Positions 12,722 to 25,925 of a DNA stretch of 64,000 bases are shown here, piece by piece; the stretch's first letter is position 1; every line of letters starts with the position of its first letter. The DNA is from Corbicula japonica (lineage: Eukaryota > Mollusca > Bivalvia > Venerida > Cyrenidae), in the NCBI GenBank assembly GCA_038501625.1, contig JAZAYU010000011.1, forward strand, positions 12,780,849 to 12,844,848. The letters run 5' to 3'. The notes under the pieces are model-generated. The model was not told the DNA's origin and ran no database searches. It saw only the letters and a program-made list of their open reading frames with translations. The translations under genes and the position numbers were made by a program.

Positions 12722-12742
12722 TACTTACTTACTTACTTACTT
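12722..12742 (+). repeat. TTAC/ACTT microsatellite tail of the LINE
   Basis: About five tandem TTAC units directly after AAATAAATA. This is the LINE 3' end. A GTAA run at 48121-48140, the reverse complement, may mark another LINE 3' end on the minus strand. Confidence 0.8.
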
Positions 12743-12841
12743 AAAACAAATAGTTCTCCTAAATTGTTGCGTTTTATTTGAATTTTAAAGAATTATGTTC
12801 AAATTTTGTAATAGTAATTGAGAAAAATAATCAATCATTTA

Positions 12842-12969
12842 TATTCGGCGAAGATCACGGTATCCCAACCCTTGGGCAATGCTTTTGAGACGGAAACTCG
12901 GGACAGCCTCGTTTCCATCTGGAAAGCATCACCCTCGGGTTGAGATACCCTCATCTTCGCCGCCGAATA
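12842..12969. repeat. Foldback (inverted-repeat) element
   Basis: ATTCGGCGAAGATCACGGTA at the left pairs with GATACCCTCATCTTCGCCG at the right, giving arms of about 40 bp. The loop itself folds (GGAAACTCGGG and CTCGTTTCC). Confidence 0.7.
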
Positions 12970-13154
12970 CCAATGACAGATTCTCTTTATTCAGATTACT
13001 CTATTCCGTTTAGAAAAGTATTGAAAACAGCGTTATGTCGATACTCTTCGCCCTGGTTTTGTAAATAACAGTTCAGCTTATTGGATAATTTTCTGTGTAA
13101 CCGTTTACATGCGTTATCATAAAGTTTCATTAAATTTGGTACTATAATGTTTTC

Positions 13155-13290
13155 TTATTAATCAATTGAATTCACATGGCTTTGTTATTGGGCTGAGAGT
13201 TTTCACATTAGCCCAAGGCCGAAGGCTGAGGGATAATGTGACTGCCCGAGGCCGAATAACATAACCAATGTGAATTCACTTGATTAATGA
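13155..13290. repeat. Foldback (inverted-repeat) element
   Basis: TTAATCAATTGAATTCACAT is mirrored by ATGTGAATTCACTTGATTAA. An inner pair (CACATTAGCCC and GGATAATGTG) extends the hairpin. Non-coding MITE-like unit. Confidence 0.7.
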
Positions 13291-14215
13291 CAATTTTATT
13301 AATTAACTGACTGAAACCATCAAACTCATATGAAGACTAAACTTGGCCAATACGGGAATTGCTGGGCCATTATGTGAATTGCTGGGCCAATATGAGATAG
13401 TTAATTAATAATATAATATGCTATTGCTTTATAAACAAGCTATTGCATTGTTTCTCATTTGAAATGACGACTGATCCTTGAGCTCCCTTGAAGATTTCTG
13501 ATTCTACAATAGAATAACATCTGATGCGATATGGCGCAAAACGTTTTTAAGTTGGTGCGAAATCTGTACACATATAATCAAAAACAAAACCTGCATTCCC
13601 TATCTGATGACACATTTCTCGGCCGGAAGTACCGCAGTACGCCAAAAAAACAACATGATTTTTCAGACATATATATATACATCTCTCTTCTGCTATCTCA
13701 AAGAGTACAACTGAACATTATATATCTTTCTGAACAAATCATTACAAACAAATAGGAAAACTTGAAACTATTGATAACATTTATGTAATTACATTGTTTG
13801 GTATGCATAAACAGTGGGAAAAGACACGGGACTGTCATTCTTAACAAAGCGAGAACCTGAAAAAAAAACTTATGTCCGCTCTATCTCTCCCAACGGCAAA
13901 GTCCAGCAGGCTTTACGCCAATGGCCATATCTAATATTTTCCTTTTATTGTAAAGAAAACGAAACAATGACAAAGTTCAACTACTAGTTATTGCCATAAA
14001 ATCATTTCACAAACATTTGTATATTTTTTTCTGTTCCAAGCGCAATGTTTAGTTTATCTTAAGTTGCTAAAGTCGGTGGAAATGTGAGTGAAATGTCTAA
14101 AAAACGTTTTACACAATCCTTTAAAGCGTCAATTTTTAAAGCCGCGCACTTTTAACACAATCTGTTAAGCCTCAACATTTAAAGCAGCACAATAAAAATT
14201 ATACTATGCAATACA
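13291..14215. other. No gene seen
   Basis: Unique AT-rich DNA. A + frame at 13531-13755 has no recognisable family or splice context. Confidence 0.4.
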
Positions 14216-14446
14216 ATCCCAGCAAACATTTTATATCGGGCCGATGTTGGGCCGATATGGACATCTACATCGGGCCAACATCGGTTTTCACATCGGCACG
14301 ATATCGGATGTGCAACACGGCTCGATGTCGGCCCGACATTGGCTCAACAGCAAACATTTGCTATCGGCCCGACATCAAGCCGAGATAAATTTCTTTATCG
14401 GCCCGACATCAGGATTTCACATCGGCCAGATATCGGATGTTTGATT
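14216..14446. repeat. ATCGGCCCGATAT-rich element, left cluster
   Basis: Begins CCCAGCAAACATTTTATATC and ends with ATCGGATGTTTGATTGGG, an imperfect inverted pair. The interior is a set of short repeats around CATCGGCCCGACATCGG in both orientations. Related sequence lies at 30.9-31.6 kb. It may be a free-standing 231-bp MITE or the subterminal repeat zone of a larger element. Confidence 0.65.
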
Positions 14447-16686
14447 GGGAATTTTATGTCATATCGACACAGTATAGGTCATATCGTGGCGTTCCAGCAT
14501 TACTAGTGGATGAGGACCTCAGGTGAGCTAAAAAAAGGATTGAATAGAATAATAATATTTTATTACCAATCATGGGTCATTTACATGACATAATAATCAC
14601 AGTAAAAAAACTAACAAACAACGGTTTGAGTAAAATAGGATAATGTAAAATAGGATGATAATAAAATACAAGCTTAATTGGTATTAGTTTCAAACACCTA
14701 GACCTAGCTGCTATGTCTGCACTCTAGACTTTGTTATGAGTTAAGTGCAAGTGTAGAAATGCAGAAATATGCAGATAGGACCATAAACTAAGGGTAAGGA
14801 AAATAAGTAAATAAATAAATAAAGTGACAAATTAATACACTTAGGCTTTATAATTAACTTTTTACTGTATCAATAATAAACACTCATGTAATAGAGACAT
14901 TACAAAAAAGCCCACAGAAAAAATTCTTGCTATTGAAATAGAAATTTATATTTGTACACAGTAATTATGAACCTTTTAACAAACCTATAGACTTTTACTT
15001 TTACTTTTACCAGCATTATTCAACAATGCCCATCTTTCTGAGTAAATATAGTGCAAAAACCTAGCAAACAACAACACTATTTTTCAGGATCTTTAGAAGA
15101 CATTAGCCACACAAATTTGTAGTCATTAGACAAAAGTATTAAATTTGAATTAATGGTACTAGTTTTACTAAACAAAATATTTCTCTTTGAGTAGAAAAGA
15201 CATCACAGATCATTGAGAAATGTATCTCATCTTCAACACAAATATTCATACTTCAATATTTCACTAATGTGCCCTAATTGAAAATTCTAATCTTTGTTAA
15301 TAAGCTATGGACATCTCTATCTTTGACTACAGAAATTTTTTTTCTCTACAAAAAATATATTTAAATGAAGAATATGTTCGCAGTTTACCTGTTGTATTAT
15401 GAATATTAGAGTTCAAGTTAGCCTTAAACAATTCAATTAAATTTGTTATAACTAATACTGACAATTTTTTACTTGTGAAGTGCATTGGATAGTATTTAAA
15501 TGTTTAAAGACATGTTAGACACTAAAAACCCAAAAACAACTTTTACTAATACTAAATAAATAATTACTTTCTTGAAATGCTGCATATAACAAAGTACTAA
15601 CTTTTCCACTACGAAGTGGCCAATAGTATTTAACAGTATTACAAATGACATCGATGCAAAACGAATAGCAACCCATTTCTCCTATCATTGATTGATCTGT
15701 TCTTTAATAAGAGAGACAATTATAACATAAATTTACACTCTGTACACAACTTTATTTGCAGTTTTTATGTATGTTTGAAAAGATGTGCTCTAACTTTAAA
15801 ACAATTCAAACAAAATTCTTTAAATATATCAGTTGAGATTTTCAAAAACATCAATCCTAATTCAAATGTTTTGTGTGTTTGTATGCACTGATGCTCAACA
15901 TATTCAGTCTTAGGTAAAATATTTTTGCAAGCACTTAATATTTGGTATGGTAAAATTATTACCACAATAAATTAATGAAATTATGCACTTCTTTTAAGTA
16001 AAAATTATATTATTAAAGCATTATATGCATAATGTACAAAAGCTACCAACACGAAGACAGATAACAACTTGTCAAATAATAACAAGCTAGAGTATTTGTG
16101 ATAAGTGTCCAAGAAAAAACAAAATTCATATGTTTGGACACAACAGCTTGTACACAGTATTGATACATAGCATAGTAGTTCTTGCTTGCAAAAAAAAGGA
16201 TCCAGCTGCTAAAATGTCAATTCTAAGTCAAACAAGAACTTTAACATTCATAGTATTTAAGATTAAGTTATCAAACCAGTTTCTTATAGTAAGCAGACCA
16301 GACCATCTGAAAAAAATAATATTGTTGAAGCATGGAAGCAAAGCTGTAACCGACATGAGGTTATATGCACCCAACCCAAATATAATGGGATGCATAAAAA
16401 TGAGTTTTTTTAACTAAGACATGGACCATTCAGCAAGGACCCACCTATCAGAAAGCATCCAAATAATACAGGATCATATGATTAATGTGTCGACCTCAAA
16501 TAATCTACAGGGTGATGAATTCATGTTAGCAGATCATTCACCTTTTATTACCAACACTTTTATAAGTGAATTAATGAATTGTTGTTATTTAATGTTATGA
16601 AAAAGCAAAAGTTTCATGAGCCTTGCAATTTCAAATGAATTTTGTTCTGCCAGATGTTTTGTTTGCTTTGAAGAAATGTGTGAATG
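14447..16686. other. No gene seen; 3' flank of the DUF4806 gene
   Basis: AT-rich DNA lying downstream of the minus-strand gene that ends at 16687. Some of it is probably its 3' UTR. Short open frames at 15688 and 16130 show no family resemblance. Confidence 0.45.
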
Positions 16687-19600
16687 TTATTCTTCGGTTA
16701 GTTGAATCACTGGATTGTCTTGTGTCTTAGCAGCCCTCTTTTTTCGACCACCGTCACGATCCGAGGCTGTTCTAAACCACTCTCTGCAGTTTATCTCAAC
16801 TTCTGCTGATGTGCAACGTGCAGATCGCATAACTGCTTCTGAAATATTCAGAGTGGATACAAATTTTAGTTGTATTTTAAATATATAACACTTTCAGAAT
16901 GATTCAAACTCTACTGGGTTTGCCCACACTGGTGTTTGTACAGTGACCAAGTCGCATATGACACATAGCAGTGTTAATTTTTAGTGCAGGTCCGAGTCCT
17001 ATACTCATAAAATCTGGCTGGGACTCATAAAAAATTTAAATTTTTTGTCTCCAAATAAAGTATAAAGATAGGTTATGGGTAGTAGCTGAAAAATGATTAA
17101 AAATGTTAAAATATGCAATTAAGAATGTTTTAAATTTTGGTTGTGAATCTATTGCATTGCACCACTCCATTATGAGATATATACCCTGTCAATCTTTAAA
17201 TCAGCAGCTTTTATACTGTTGGAGTTCTGTACTGGACAAAATGCAATTCTGAAAAAACAACACAGAAGGGCAGTAATTCCAAATTTAGGCAATGGAGCGT
17301 TACCATTCTTGTGCATTGCACTTCTCCTCGATGAAATCTATCCACCTGAGAAGTTTCTTGTCGTGTCAATAGCTTGAATACTTTGAAGCTCTGCTTTGGA
17401 CAAAAATCAATTATGAAAAAGGGAAATAACTCCAAAATTTGGCAGTGGAAAGTTATGGTACTTGTGCACTGCACTTCTCTTCATTGAGATCTATCCACCT
17501 GTGGAGTTTCATGTCAATAGCTTGAATACCTTTGGGTTTTTGTTACGGACAAGAAAATACTGACGGACTGACAAAGCGGCAACTACATGCTCACCCATTG
17601 GGGAACATAAAAATTAAATATACATACTCTGCACAGCAGCTGCCAATCTGAGCGTCCCAAATGGGTGTTTCTGCTTTTTGCCATACCAATTGTACAATGT
17701 GGCAACAGCATTGGTCATACAATGCCGCAGAACCCGCCGACACATATCAGTTTTGTTTTGGCCACCCAATACAGACAGATGGTTTACCTAAACAGAAACA
17801 CATAGAGAAGATTATTAACACACTATATGCAAAGTTCATCTGTGGCTTGACCCTATAAACAATTATTGAAAAATTGGAAAAATTGTTCACTTACAGCAAG
17901 GATATTGTAAATTTTAAAGGGTTTTAAGCAATTGTCTAAGTTTCAAAGGTCAGTACTTATGAAAATAAATAAGAAAGAATTATGTAACTTGTCCTGAGTT
18001 TGACACTATACACAAAAAAGTTTGAAAAGCCTATGGTTAGAAAAGCAATATTACTGCAAATAATAATACATGTGTATACAATTGTAATGAATAAAGAAAA
18101 ACATGAAGCAAAAGCTGAGATTTTAAACAATGTCACGGACCTCGTTGACAGTAAAAGCTCTCATTTTCTTTGTAAAGTCCATCTTAAAATTAATTAAATA
18201 AAACAAACTGCATACCAAACCAGCAAATGTTGTCTCTTCAGACAGCTGTTCATTTAACACTATCATTTCTTCAACAGAGGTCACAGGAAGGTTGACCCCT
18301 TCTGGTAGTGTGGTCTGGTCTACAACAGACCCTGCAGCCAGAGTCCGTACAATACCCAGGACCTGACCAAGTGTGTCCTGCATGGTTGACTGTTGTTGAA
18401 GTATCTTCTCCATCATCGTGAATATCCTTATGTCTCTGGCTGGAAAAAAAAGTTGATGCAATTACTGTTCTTTGCAAAGCTGGCTGGGCTTTCAATTATT
18501 TTCTTTATTATAAGTTCTTTAAAGAAGGTGCATGCCTGCATAGTATTCAAAGTCCTCTATAAACAAGTCAATGGTGTTGATTTCAACACAGGAAATTCCT
18601 ACCCGTTCTGCAGTGATATTAGAATATTCAATAATTGGTTAGTCTGATTATGTGTTAGTTTACCATTTCAGAAAATCTAAGTTTTAATCATATGTTTTGA
18701 AATATTGTTACCTATCTTGTTACCATAGTACTTTCATGAAAACTAATTGATGTTCATATTTTACACATCGCCACTTATTTACTAGCATAAACATTTCAGA
18801 ATTCAGAATTTTTTTACATTTTTTCTTAGGTTTCTTTTCCCATATAAAAACATATATAATTTTGAGCCAAGGAAGAAAACAGACTGATGTGCCTCATCTT
18901 CACATTGCCATCTACTTACCAACTAACATTACCAATGCTCAAACAGATTAAAGATATTGAAGGATCAACATTTGTTGTTGTTTTTTTTATACAATTTCTG
19001 TTACCATAGTAACCACAATTTTGAATACAGTGGAAAAACAAAATGAAACAAGAGGTGTTTGTCAAACACAAATGCCCCCCCCCTGACGTGCAAGTGATAT
19101 CTATTAGCATTGAATTTAAATTTTTGGAAATTTAGAGACTTTTGTAAGCTTTAGCAATGAAGGGTACCAGTCATGAAAGCAATTTACAAGACGGTGGAAC
19201 TCCTATATATCAATAACCAGGTCATCCAATGAGAGGATTACATTTACCTCGACAAACATAAGCGCGTGTAGATTAACCTAGTCTAACACAAAGGATTTTA
19301 TTGTAATTTAAATCAAATATTCGCTATTGGCGGAGATATAGTAGCTCTAGTGTTATGTCAATTCCGGTAATGTGCAGGCTTTAGTGACCATCCATACGAA
19401 ACCAAAGCATTTAATAAACACAAGTGAGTGATAATCAGTGCCTATTTATGACACGGCATATATTGAAATAGTTTAAAATTAATGTTATGGATCATTAATA
19501 TATATCTTTACTTGAAATTGTCATGGGGAAAAATAATCACAACTTTACACTGAGAAGTATTTTATTTTATTATACAAATAAACATAAAAACGTTGTCTAG

Positions 19601-22600
19601 TTATTGATCGAACAAGGTTTTTTGTTGTCAAGGCCACCGTGACCTTGACCTTTGACCTACTGACCCCAAAACCAATAGGGGTCTTCTACTGGCCACGACC
19701 AACTTCCACACCAAATATGAGGTCTGTATCACAAAGCGTTGTCTAGTTATTGATCGGACAACGTTTTTGTATGCAAAGGCCACTGTGACCTTGACCTTTG
19801 ACCTACTGATTCTAAAATCAATAGGGTTCTTCTATTGGTCATGACCAACCTCCACACCAAATATGAGGACTGTATCACAAAGCGTTGTCTAGTTATTGAT
19901 CGGACAAGGTTTTTGTGGTCAAGGCCACTGTGACCTTGACCTTTGACCTACTGACCCCAAAATCAATAGGGGTCTTCTACTGGTCATGACCAACCTCCAC
20001 ACCAAATATGAGGACTGTATCACAAAGCGTTGTCTAGTTATTGATCGGACAAGGTTTTTGTGGTCAAGGCCACTGTGACCTTGACCTTTGACCTACTGAC
20101 CCCAAAATCAATAGGGGTCTTCTACTGGTCATGACCAACCTCCACACCAAATATGAGGACTGTATCACAAAGCGTTGTCTAGTTATTGATCGGACAAGGT
20201 TTTTGTGGTCAAGGCCACTGTGACCTTGACCTTTGACCTACTGACCCCAAAATCAATAGGGGTCTTCTACTGGTCATGACCAACCTCCACACCAAATATA
20301 AGGACTGTATCACAAAGCGTTGTCTAGTTATTGATCGGACAAGATGTGGTCTACGGACCGACATACCGACCGACATACCGACCGACCGACATACCGACCT
20401 ACCGACATGTGCAAAGCAATATACCCCCGCTTCTTCGAAGGGGGGCATAATTATTACCATCTGTACAATATAACCTATTAATATACAAACTTTCATTAAC
20501 CTAGCTTAAATAGTTTTCCAGTTACACTGGGATCCGGTAGGGAACTAATAACAAGAACAATCCATGAGTGTGATGCTCAGCTGCGGGAACCGTGCCTAGT
20601 TGGGGCTGCATTTTTCTACTCACATTTTAAGAATGATCCTGGCAATGGTATTTGAATAGTTGAAAAAAATTTGGCGGACTGCAGCGGACGAAGGGGCTAT
20701 GTTTCCCCCCAAAACAGCTTAGCTAAAAATTTTAGACTGAGATTATATTTACAAATAATTATAGGAGCTGGTATGATTCAGGCAAGTTTCAATTATATTT
20801 TTATGTCATAATTTGATTTTTTCAGATTATCTTAGAGATTTTCATGTTCGCAGTTCATAGGCAACATAAGATTGAGATAATATGACAAAATATATTTCCA
20901 AATTCCAATACAGAAGACGTTTCTATAAATAACATACCAATAGTGCTGGGAGCTGGTGCAGAAGAAGTCATTGAGGTAGATTCTGTAGAATTATGTATTC
21001 TGTCAGTGTGGGAATGGTCTGTATTGAATATAACAAGCAGTGGTTTAAATTAGCCCATAGAACATGAAATGATATAATTCAGTAATTGTGCAAGATAAAC
21101 TACTTGCACACATACACACTCATGATCTTAGGCCACAGCATTCTTATGTGATCATCTGGAAACTGATTTACTGATTCGGGTCACTGTGACCTTGACCTTT
21201 AACAGATTGACCTCAAAAATCAATAGAAATGTAATAAACAATTTACGTATTCAGCAACTATTTAGCCCCTTTTCCAACAATTAAAACTGTACTTTGAGAT
21301 AAACTGATTTTTTTGCAATGCCACTTGAAATTTTATTTTACTAGCAAATAGTTTTCACAGTTATCTGCCATGAAAATGGTCAGTTATCTACATTTATGAC
21401 CCCAAATATATGTGTCAAGTTTCGCCTGTAATTGTATTCAATTGATAAACATTAAGGGTCAAACGGACAATTTATAAGAAAGAGAAAAAATGTGAATTTC
21501 AAAAAGTCCTTTAATAATAAAATTGGCACACAATTTTTAATTTTTAAACAACGCTCACCTGAGACAAAAGGTGATGCCTGACATGTTTTTCTGGATATTT
21601 GGCCTAGTGACCTAGATTTTAACCCAACATGATCAATATTCGAAGTTGGCCTAAATATTGCCAAGACAATCATTCTTAAGTTTCATCAATATTGTGTCAC
21701 AAATGTGGCCTCTAGAGTGTAAACACGAATTTTCTCAGATTTGACCAGGTGACCTATTTAATGACCAGACATGACCCATATTCAAACTTGGTCTAGATAT
21801 TGTCAAGACAAACATTCTGACCAAGTATCATCTCATATCACTATTGTGGTTAGAGAGTAAACATCAAATGTTGACGCACGACGGATTATGACAGACAACC
21901 ACTGATCACAATAGCTCACTATGAGCACTATGTGCTCAGGTGGGCTAAAAATTCAACAGTCTGTGGAATAAGGATTCTGAATTGGTTGCTATAAAGTCAC
22001 AGTTTCATGAGGACCACTGTGTGTACATGCTAAATGTGGTTTCTTTGGCAGAAGAAGTGTTTGCTCACAAAAAATCTGATTAACCCACAACAACTGCTTA
22101 TATTGCAGAGTATTGCAGACTAATTCAAATTAATAAAACTTATTTATACCTGATGGTAACCTGACGGCAGTATGCCTTGGTGTATCGGGAGCAGATTTCT
22201 GACCAAAGGCTGCACCTGTCAATGAAGGAGTTTCTCTTGGAGGATTTGGCAGTGCACCTTTCTTATTAGACGGCTGTGACCGACTTGTTCCAGATTCTGT
22301 GTGTTGATTGTTGTAACACTGTTCATCTTCATCGGAAGAATACACTCTGGGCCTAGAAATGATTTGTCAGTACATTCTAAATTGGTAAAAAAAGGACATC
22401 CTGAGCTGATCAATTTGCAAGTCAATTATCAAATTACTGAACATTTAATGAGAATCAAGCAAAATTGAATTTATATTAAAATATACCTTAAAACATGTAA
22501 AAATATTTCTTTTAATATGTATACTATGTCCACTTAAGGTATATGGGAAGAATCAGATATCATAAAATAGGGGCAAATTAGTAATAACTTAATGAGAAAA

Positions 22601-25037
22601 CTAAACATTTTGGCCCAACTTTTAAATGTTGATACTTAAATATGTAGACACAATTACGTAAATATGTAGATTTTTAAAAAATACAGTTGATTCTCAGTAA
22701 CTCAAACTTGCTTATCTCAAAATTCTGCAGAAGTCGAAGAATGTTTATAGTCCTGTCAAAATTCCTTCTTTATCTATAAATTTTGACATACTGAGACTCT
22801 GGGTATGTCAAAAGGATTTGTTGTTCCCGACAATTGAATTCAAATGTTTTTTTCATCTCATTAAGTTGAAGTGTGAAAACACCCGACTGATCAAAGTCGG
22901 CAACATCAAGGTGGGATATTGTCAAACTGGTGTACACATGTCACATTGTTTGTTGTAACTGCAGGTCATCATGTGTAATTGACACGTTGTTAGAATTGCT
23001 ATAATTGATACTTAGATGACTGATTCTTAAACTAAGATTTAGTTGAGAATTTTGCGATAAAGCACTACAAAAGACTTAAGTAGCCCATTTTTAGTAACCT
23101 ATGAATACCATACATGTGATATCCCGCCGGGAAACTGAAAATTCCCGATTTTTGGGCCTTTATCCCGTTTCCCGCTTTCAAAGATCGAATTCCCGCTTTT
23201 TCGCCTTAAGTAAAAAAAGAAATAAAATGTCAACCATAAAAGTCCAAAATCGAGCCGATACACCGTCCTTATCTCGGACTTGACTACATAACGGCTTTAT
23301 CAAAATATGCCGAACATTTAATCATTGTCATTAAAAGGATTAACGCGATAATTAGGTGACACTTGACCGATGAAGTTGTTAATTGGATAATTGGTTGTTT
23401 GCACAGGCAATTCTTATCGAAATCACAAGTTTATGATGCGTTTAATTTGCCACCTGAATGCAATTAGCGGACTAGTTAAACAATAAGCGGTGTCTTGTGA
23501 AGTTCGTTTAAAAATAACAGATGTAAGTATCCGAATAAAGGGACAGTATCGGCGAAACATTTTATTAGTTTTTTGATCAACAAAAATTGTTTTAACACGT
23601 TTTGTAATTGAGTGAATATTATTTGTTACGATGGATGATAAAATGGACAGCCTTTCAATTTTAAACCTGACAGTTCTCTAATGAAGGATGCTCAAAATGC
23701 ATGTAAACTCTACAAAGAGAAAAATGGAGATGAGACTGGAAAAATATGACCTGTGACTGTGGAAAAACATGATCTGTAACTGTAACTGAGTTTAAAAGAT
23801 ACATTGTATATGATATTTATAATATTCTTGTGATGTGATGAGTAGTCATGAATAAAGTAATAGAAAACAATGTCATTGTAAAATGTTTTAAATGTAAAGG
23901 TTTTTCATCAAATTTTGCAGAACGCGCACTAAATATAAAGGTTTTTCATCAAATTTTGCCGAACGCGCGCTGAAATTGAAGTCGATAAAAAATTCCAGTT
24001 TTTGGACCCAAATTCCAGCTAAAATTCAATTAAATTCCAGTTTTGGCCCATTTCAGTTATCACATGTATGGAATACAGAAATGTGAATTTCCAGTTCATG
24101 AAAGATGCTACTTTTGGTTTCATCCGATACTTTCAGGTTTGTTGGATATTGTCTTCTTCACATTTTAGAGCTAATCAATTTCTGCTTATTTTCTATCCGA
24201 TTAGAGATCAGATTCAGTTTCAGATTAGCCTATTTAAGCTGTAAACCTTCTTCTAGAAGACTTAGTTTTTAATAATAATACATTTAAATCACATGTACCT
24301 TTTGTGGGCGCGCTTAGATTTTCTGTTGTGCTCTTCTTCCTCGTCATTGTCAGACAGGGCTGTAGTGCATAGATCTGACTCATTTTCCGCTTTTTTCAAT
24401 TTGCTCCTGACAGCATCATAGGAAGCTTAAAGCAGGAGAAAAAATTGAAACTTTGCTGCATATATGTAAAAGGAGAACAGCTAAAATGACTATAAATATT
24501 AAGAAAATCCAGTTATTCATGTAATTTTTTTCAGCAAATTTAATTAGGTAAATACCAAATTACATGTAATAGACTAATTAACCTACACTAATATTATACT
24601 AAATTTCAATCACCATGGGTATACTTTGGCATATTTAAGTGAAACAATGCTTAGGAGTTTCTGTTGCTGAAACAAGGTGCACAACACCTTTCATTAACAG
24701 AAACCAGTCAGACAATTTGCGTACTTCATTTTTTGTGGACTTTATTTTCAACTAGAAATGTGTCCTTCAGAATATGAATAGTAGGAGTTTTTGTTAAAAA
24801 AAGTAGGAAAAGTAGGAAAAAGAAGGAACACCTGAATATCTTACCATTTCGATACAATTCTCGTATGGGTAATGCAACCCATGTTTCCCCCGGCTCTGTT
24901 TTTTGCCGGACCATGTTGTTCAGTTTGGAGGTAATTCGTATATGTGACGGCCACACAGCACAACTATTGCCCTCCAACCAGTTATGTGGAATAACAGCAA
25001 TTTCATTATTGTCAGTAAATTCTACCAGTATGTACAT
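16687..25037 (-). CDS. DUF4806-domain protein, seven exons, complete
   Basis: I rebuilt this gene from splice sites and matching phases. Coding exons on the minus strand: 25037-24845, 24425-24299, 22352-22150, 21018-20938, 18439-18216, 17787-17628 and 16838-16687, total 1140 nt, 379 residues, with GT-AG introns throughout. Exon 1 starts MYILVEFTDNNEIAVIPHNW, the usual opening of this invertebrate family. Exons 2-4 encode an acidic-basic then Ser/Pro/Thr-rich linker (residues 65-201). Exon 5 (202-276) has a coiled-coil-like stretch and LPVTSVEEMIVLNEQL; exon 6 (277-329) has LSVLGG, RRVLRHCMTNAVATLYNWYG and KKQKHPFGTLRLAAAV, together the DUF4806 domain. The tail is basic (GGRKKRAAK). Function is unknown; related genes are often transposon-associated. 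It lies 3 kb downstream of the transposase gene on the same strand. Family call is from memory of the consensus. Confidence 0.82.
17210..17612. repeat. Fragment of a bivalve interspersed repeat in DUF4806 intron 6
   Basis: Two diverged units of about 180 bp, with GAGTTCTGTACTGGACAAAA and CTCTGCTTTGGACAAAAATC and a shared TCTATCCACCTG motif, finish in CATGCTCACCCATTGGGGAA, an end type shared with the tandem-repeat elements. Confidence 0.5.
19035..20455. mobile_element. Tandem-repeat-bearing non-autonomous element B
   Basis: Left end near AAGAGGTGTTTGTCAAACAC; a core of five units with starts at 19598, 19741, 19887, 20032, 20177 and 20322 (143, 146, 145, 145, 145 bp); then a CCGACATACCGACCGA microsatellite and a right-end palindrome CCCCCGCTTCTTCGAAGGGG. 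Units contain GTGACCTTGACCTTTGACCT. It sits in intron 4 of the DUF4806 gene. The last three units are nearly identical, so the array expanded recently. Class assignment (pearl/Helitron-like) is inference. Confidence 0.8.
21450..21955. repeat. Interspersed repeat fragment in DUF4806 intron 3
   Basis: Diverged units with GTGACCTAGATTTTAACCC and ACATGACCCATATTCAAAC, ending GTGCTCAGGTGGGCTAAAAA. A similar end (CTCAGGTGAGCTAAAAAAAG) is at 14519. Related to the element at 52 kb. Confidence 0.5.
23108..24071. mobile_element. 964-bp element with CCATACATGTGATA terminal inverted repeats
   Basis: CCATACATGTGATA at 23108-23121 is exactly mirrored by TATCACATGTATGG at 24058-24071. Just inside each end are related ATTCCCG/ATTCCAG-rich stretches. 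The interior has a roughly 50-bp direct repeat (GGTTTTTCATCAAATTTTGC twice, 23900-23960). No transposase. It lies in intron 2 of the DUF4806 gene. Confidence 0.65.
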
Positions 25038-25429
25038 TGCTAAAACTTAAACATCAAAACCTGTATTAGTGTATTTTCAGATGTATATAAAAATTTCTTT
25101 TTTGAGCAATATTTCAATGTGAGTGTTGTTTAATACTTACAGTAGTAGAGGTCCTTTTAGTTGAACTATCTATTTTAAGTCTTGATGACCTTGACCTATG
25201 AGCAAGTGACCCTAAAATTAAGTGTCTTGCTAACCATGTATAACTTTTCAAGTTATCGCATCACTGATAGGCAGACAGACAATATGATTACTATAGCAGT
25301 CATTTTAAATAAGCATGGGACTGCTGGACATGTCTGGTAAAAATTGGATTAATTCAGTTGCATACTATATTTGATTTGCTGAAAATGATTACAGACTTCA
25401 AAATACTGTAATATTGACTGGTCAGTTAG

Positions 25430-25860
25430 TTTAGTTTAAACATATTTTATTTCAATCAATATTCAAGATTTACAATTAAAACAAGTACATAGGAAATGAT
25501 GAAAAAGGATCAGAACCGAAAGCATACACGTTTTCTGCAGCCAGTGTAATAATACTTGGGACACTTGGTCACTTATCTAATCAGAGATTTGAAGGATGTA
25601 AGTGAAGGCACATTCTGTTGTTCGGGAGAAAGATTGTTCCAGTCTCTTAGCGTGGATGGTAAAAAGGAAATATAGTATAGAGTAGTGCGGGCATGAATGC
25701 CTTAAATATTAGAGGTGTTACGGAGGTTGTACCGAGAAGCTTCACCAACAGTTTGGGGAACTAGAGAAGACAGATAGGCCAATTTTCAATTTAAAGACTG
25801 GTCAGTTAAAGAAAGAAAGGACAGGAAAAATGCTTTTAATTTATATCTGTTTGGAAGCAA
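25430..25860 (-). pseudogene. Relic of a LINE C-terminal region
   Basis: Read on the minus strand, about 25700-25570 gives SFLPSTLRDWNNLSPEQQ and a following PSLTSFKSLIR then a stop, a conserved C-terminal signature of CR1-like LINEs. Upstream SRYNLRNTSNI is interrupted by a stop, so it is decayed. It lies just upstream of the DUF4806 gene. Confidence 0.6.
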
Positions 25861-25925
25861 GTTAGTTCCAAAGTAATCCTTAAACCTAGAAGACAGAAAT
25901 ATTAAAATTATTAATATGTTTTAAA

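Larger units (their letters stand above)
9158..12742 (+). mobile_element. 5'-truncated non-LTR retrotransposon (CR1/L2-like LINE)
   Basis: The element opens mid-endonuclease at about 9158, right after an in-frame stop, as expected of 5' truncation during target-primed reverse transcription. It holds the end of an apurinic-type endonuclease, a reverse transcriptase and a C-terminal region, then a 3' UTR of about 0.9 kb ending in a short TTAC/ACTT tandem tail at 12722-12742, a usual way for CR1-group elements to end. Clade assignment rests on motif style and tail only. Confidence 0.88.

Noticed and set aside
14206..14444. Two overlapping plus-strand frames
   Set aside because: They are translations of the ATCGGCCCGATAT repeats.
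20209..20496. Minus-strand frame with SVGMSVGMSV
   Set aside because: It is a translation of the CCGACATA microsatellite at the end of a tandem-repeat element.
22130..22345. Intronless gene at this frame
   Set aside because: It is exon 3 of the DUF4806 gene; splice sites and phases join it to its neighbours.
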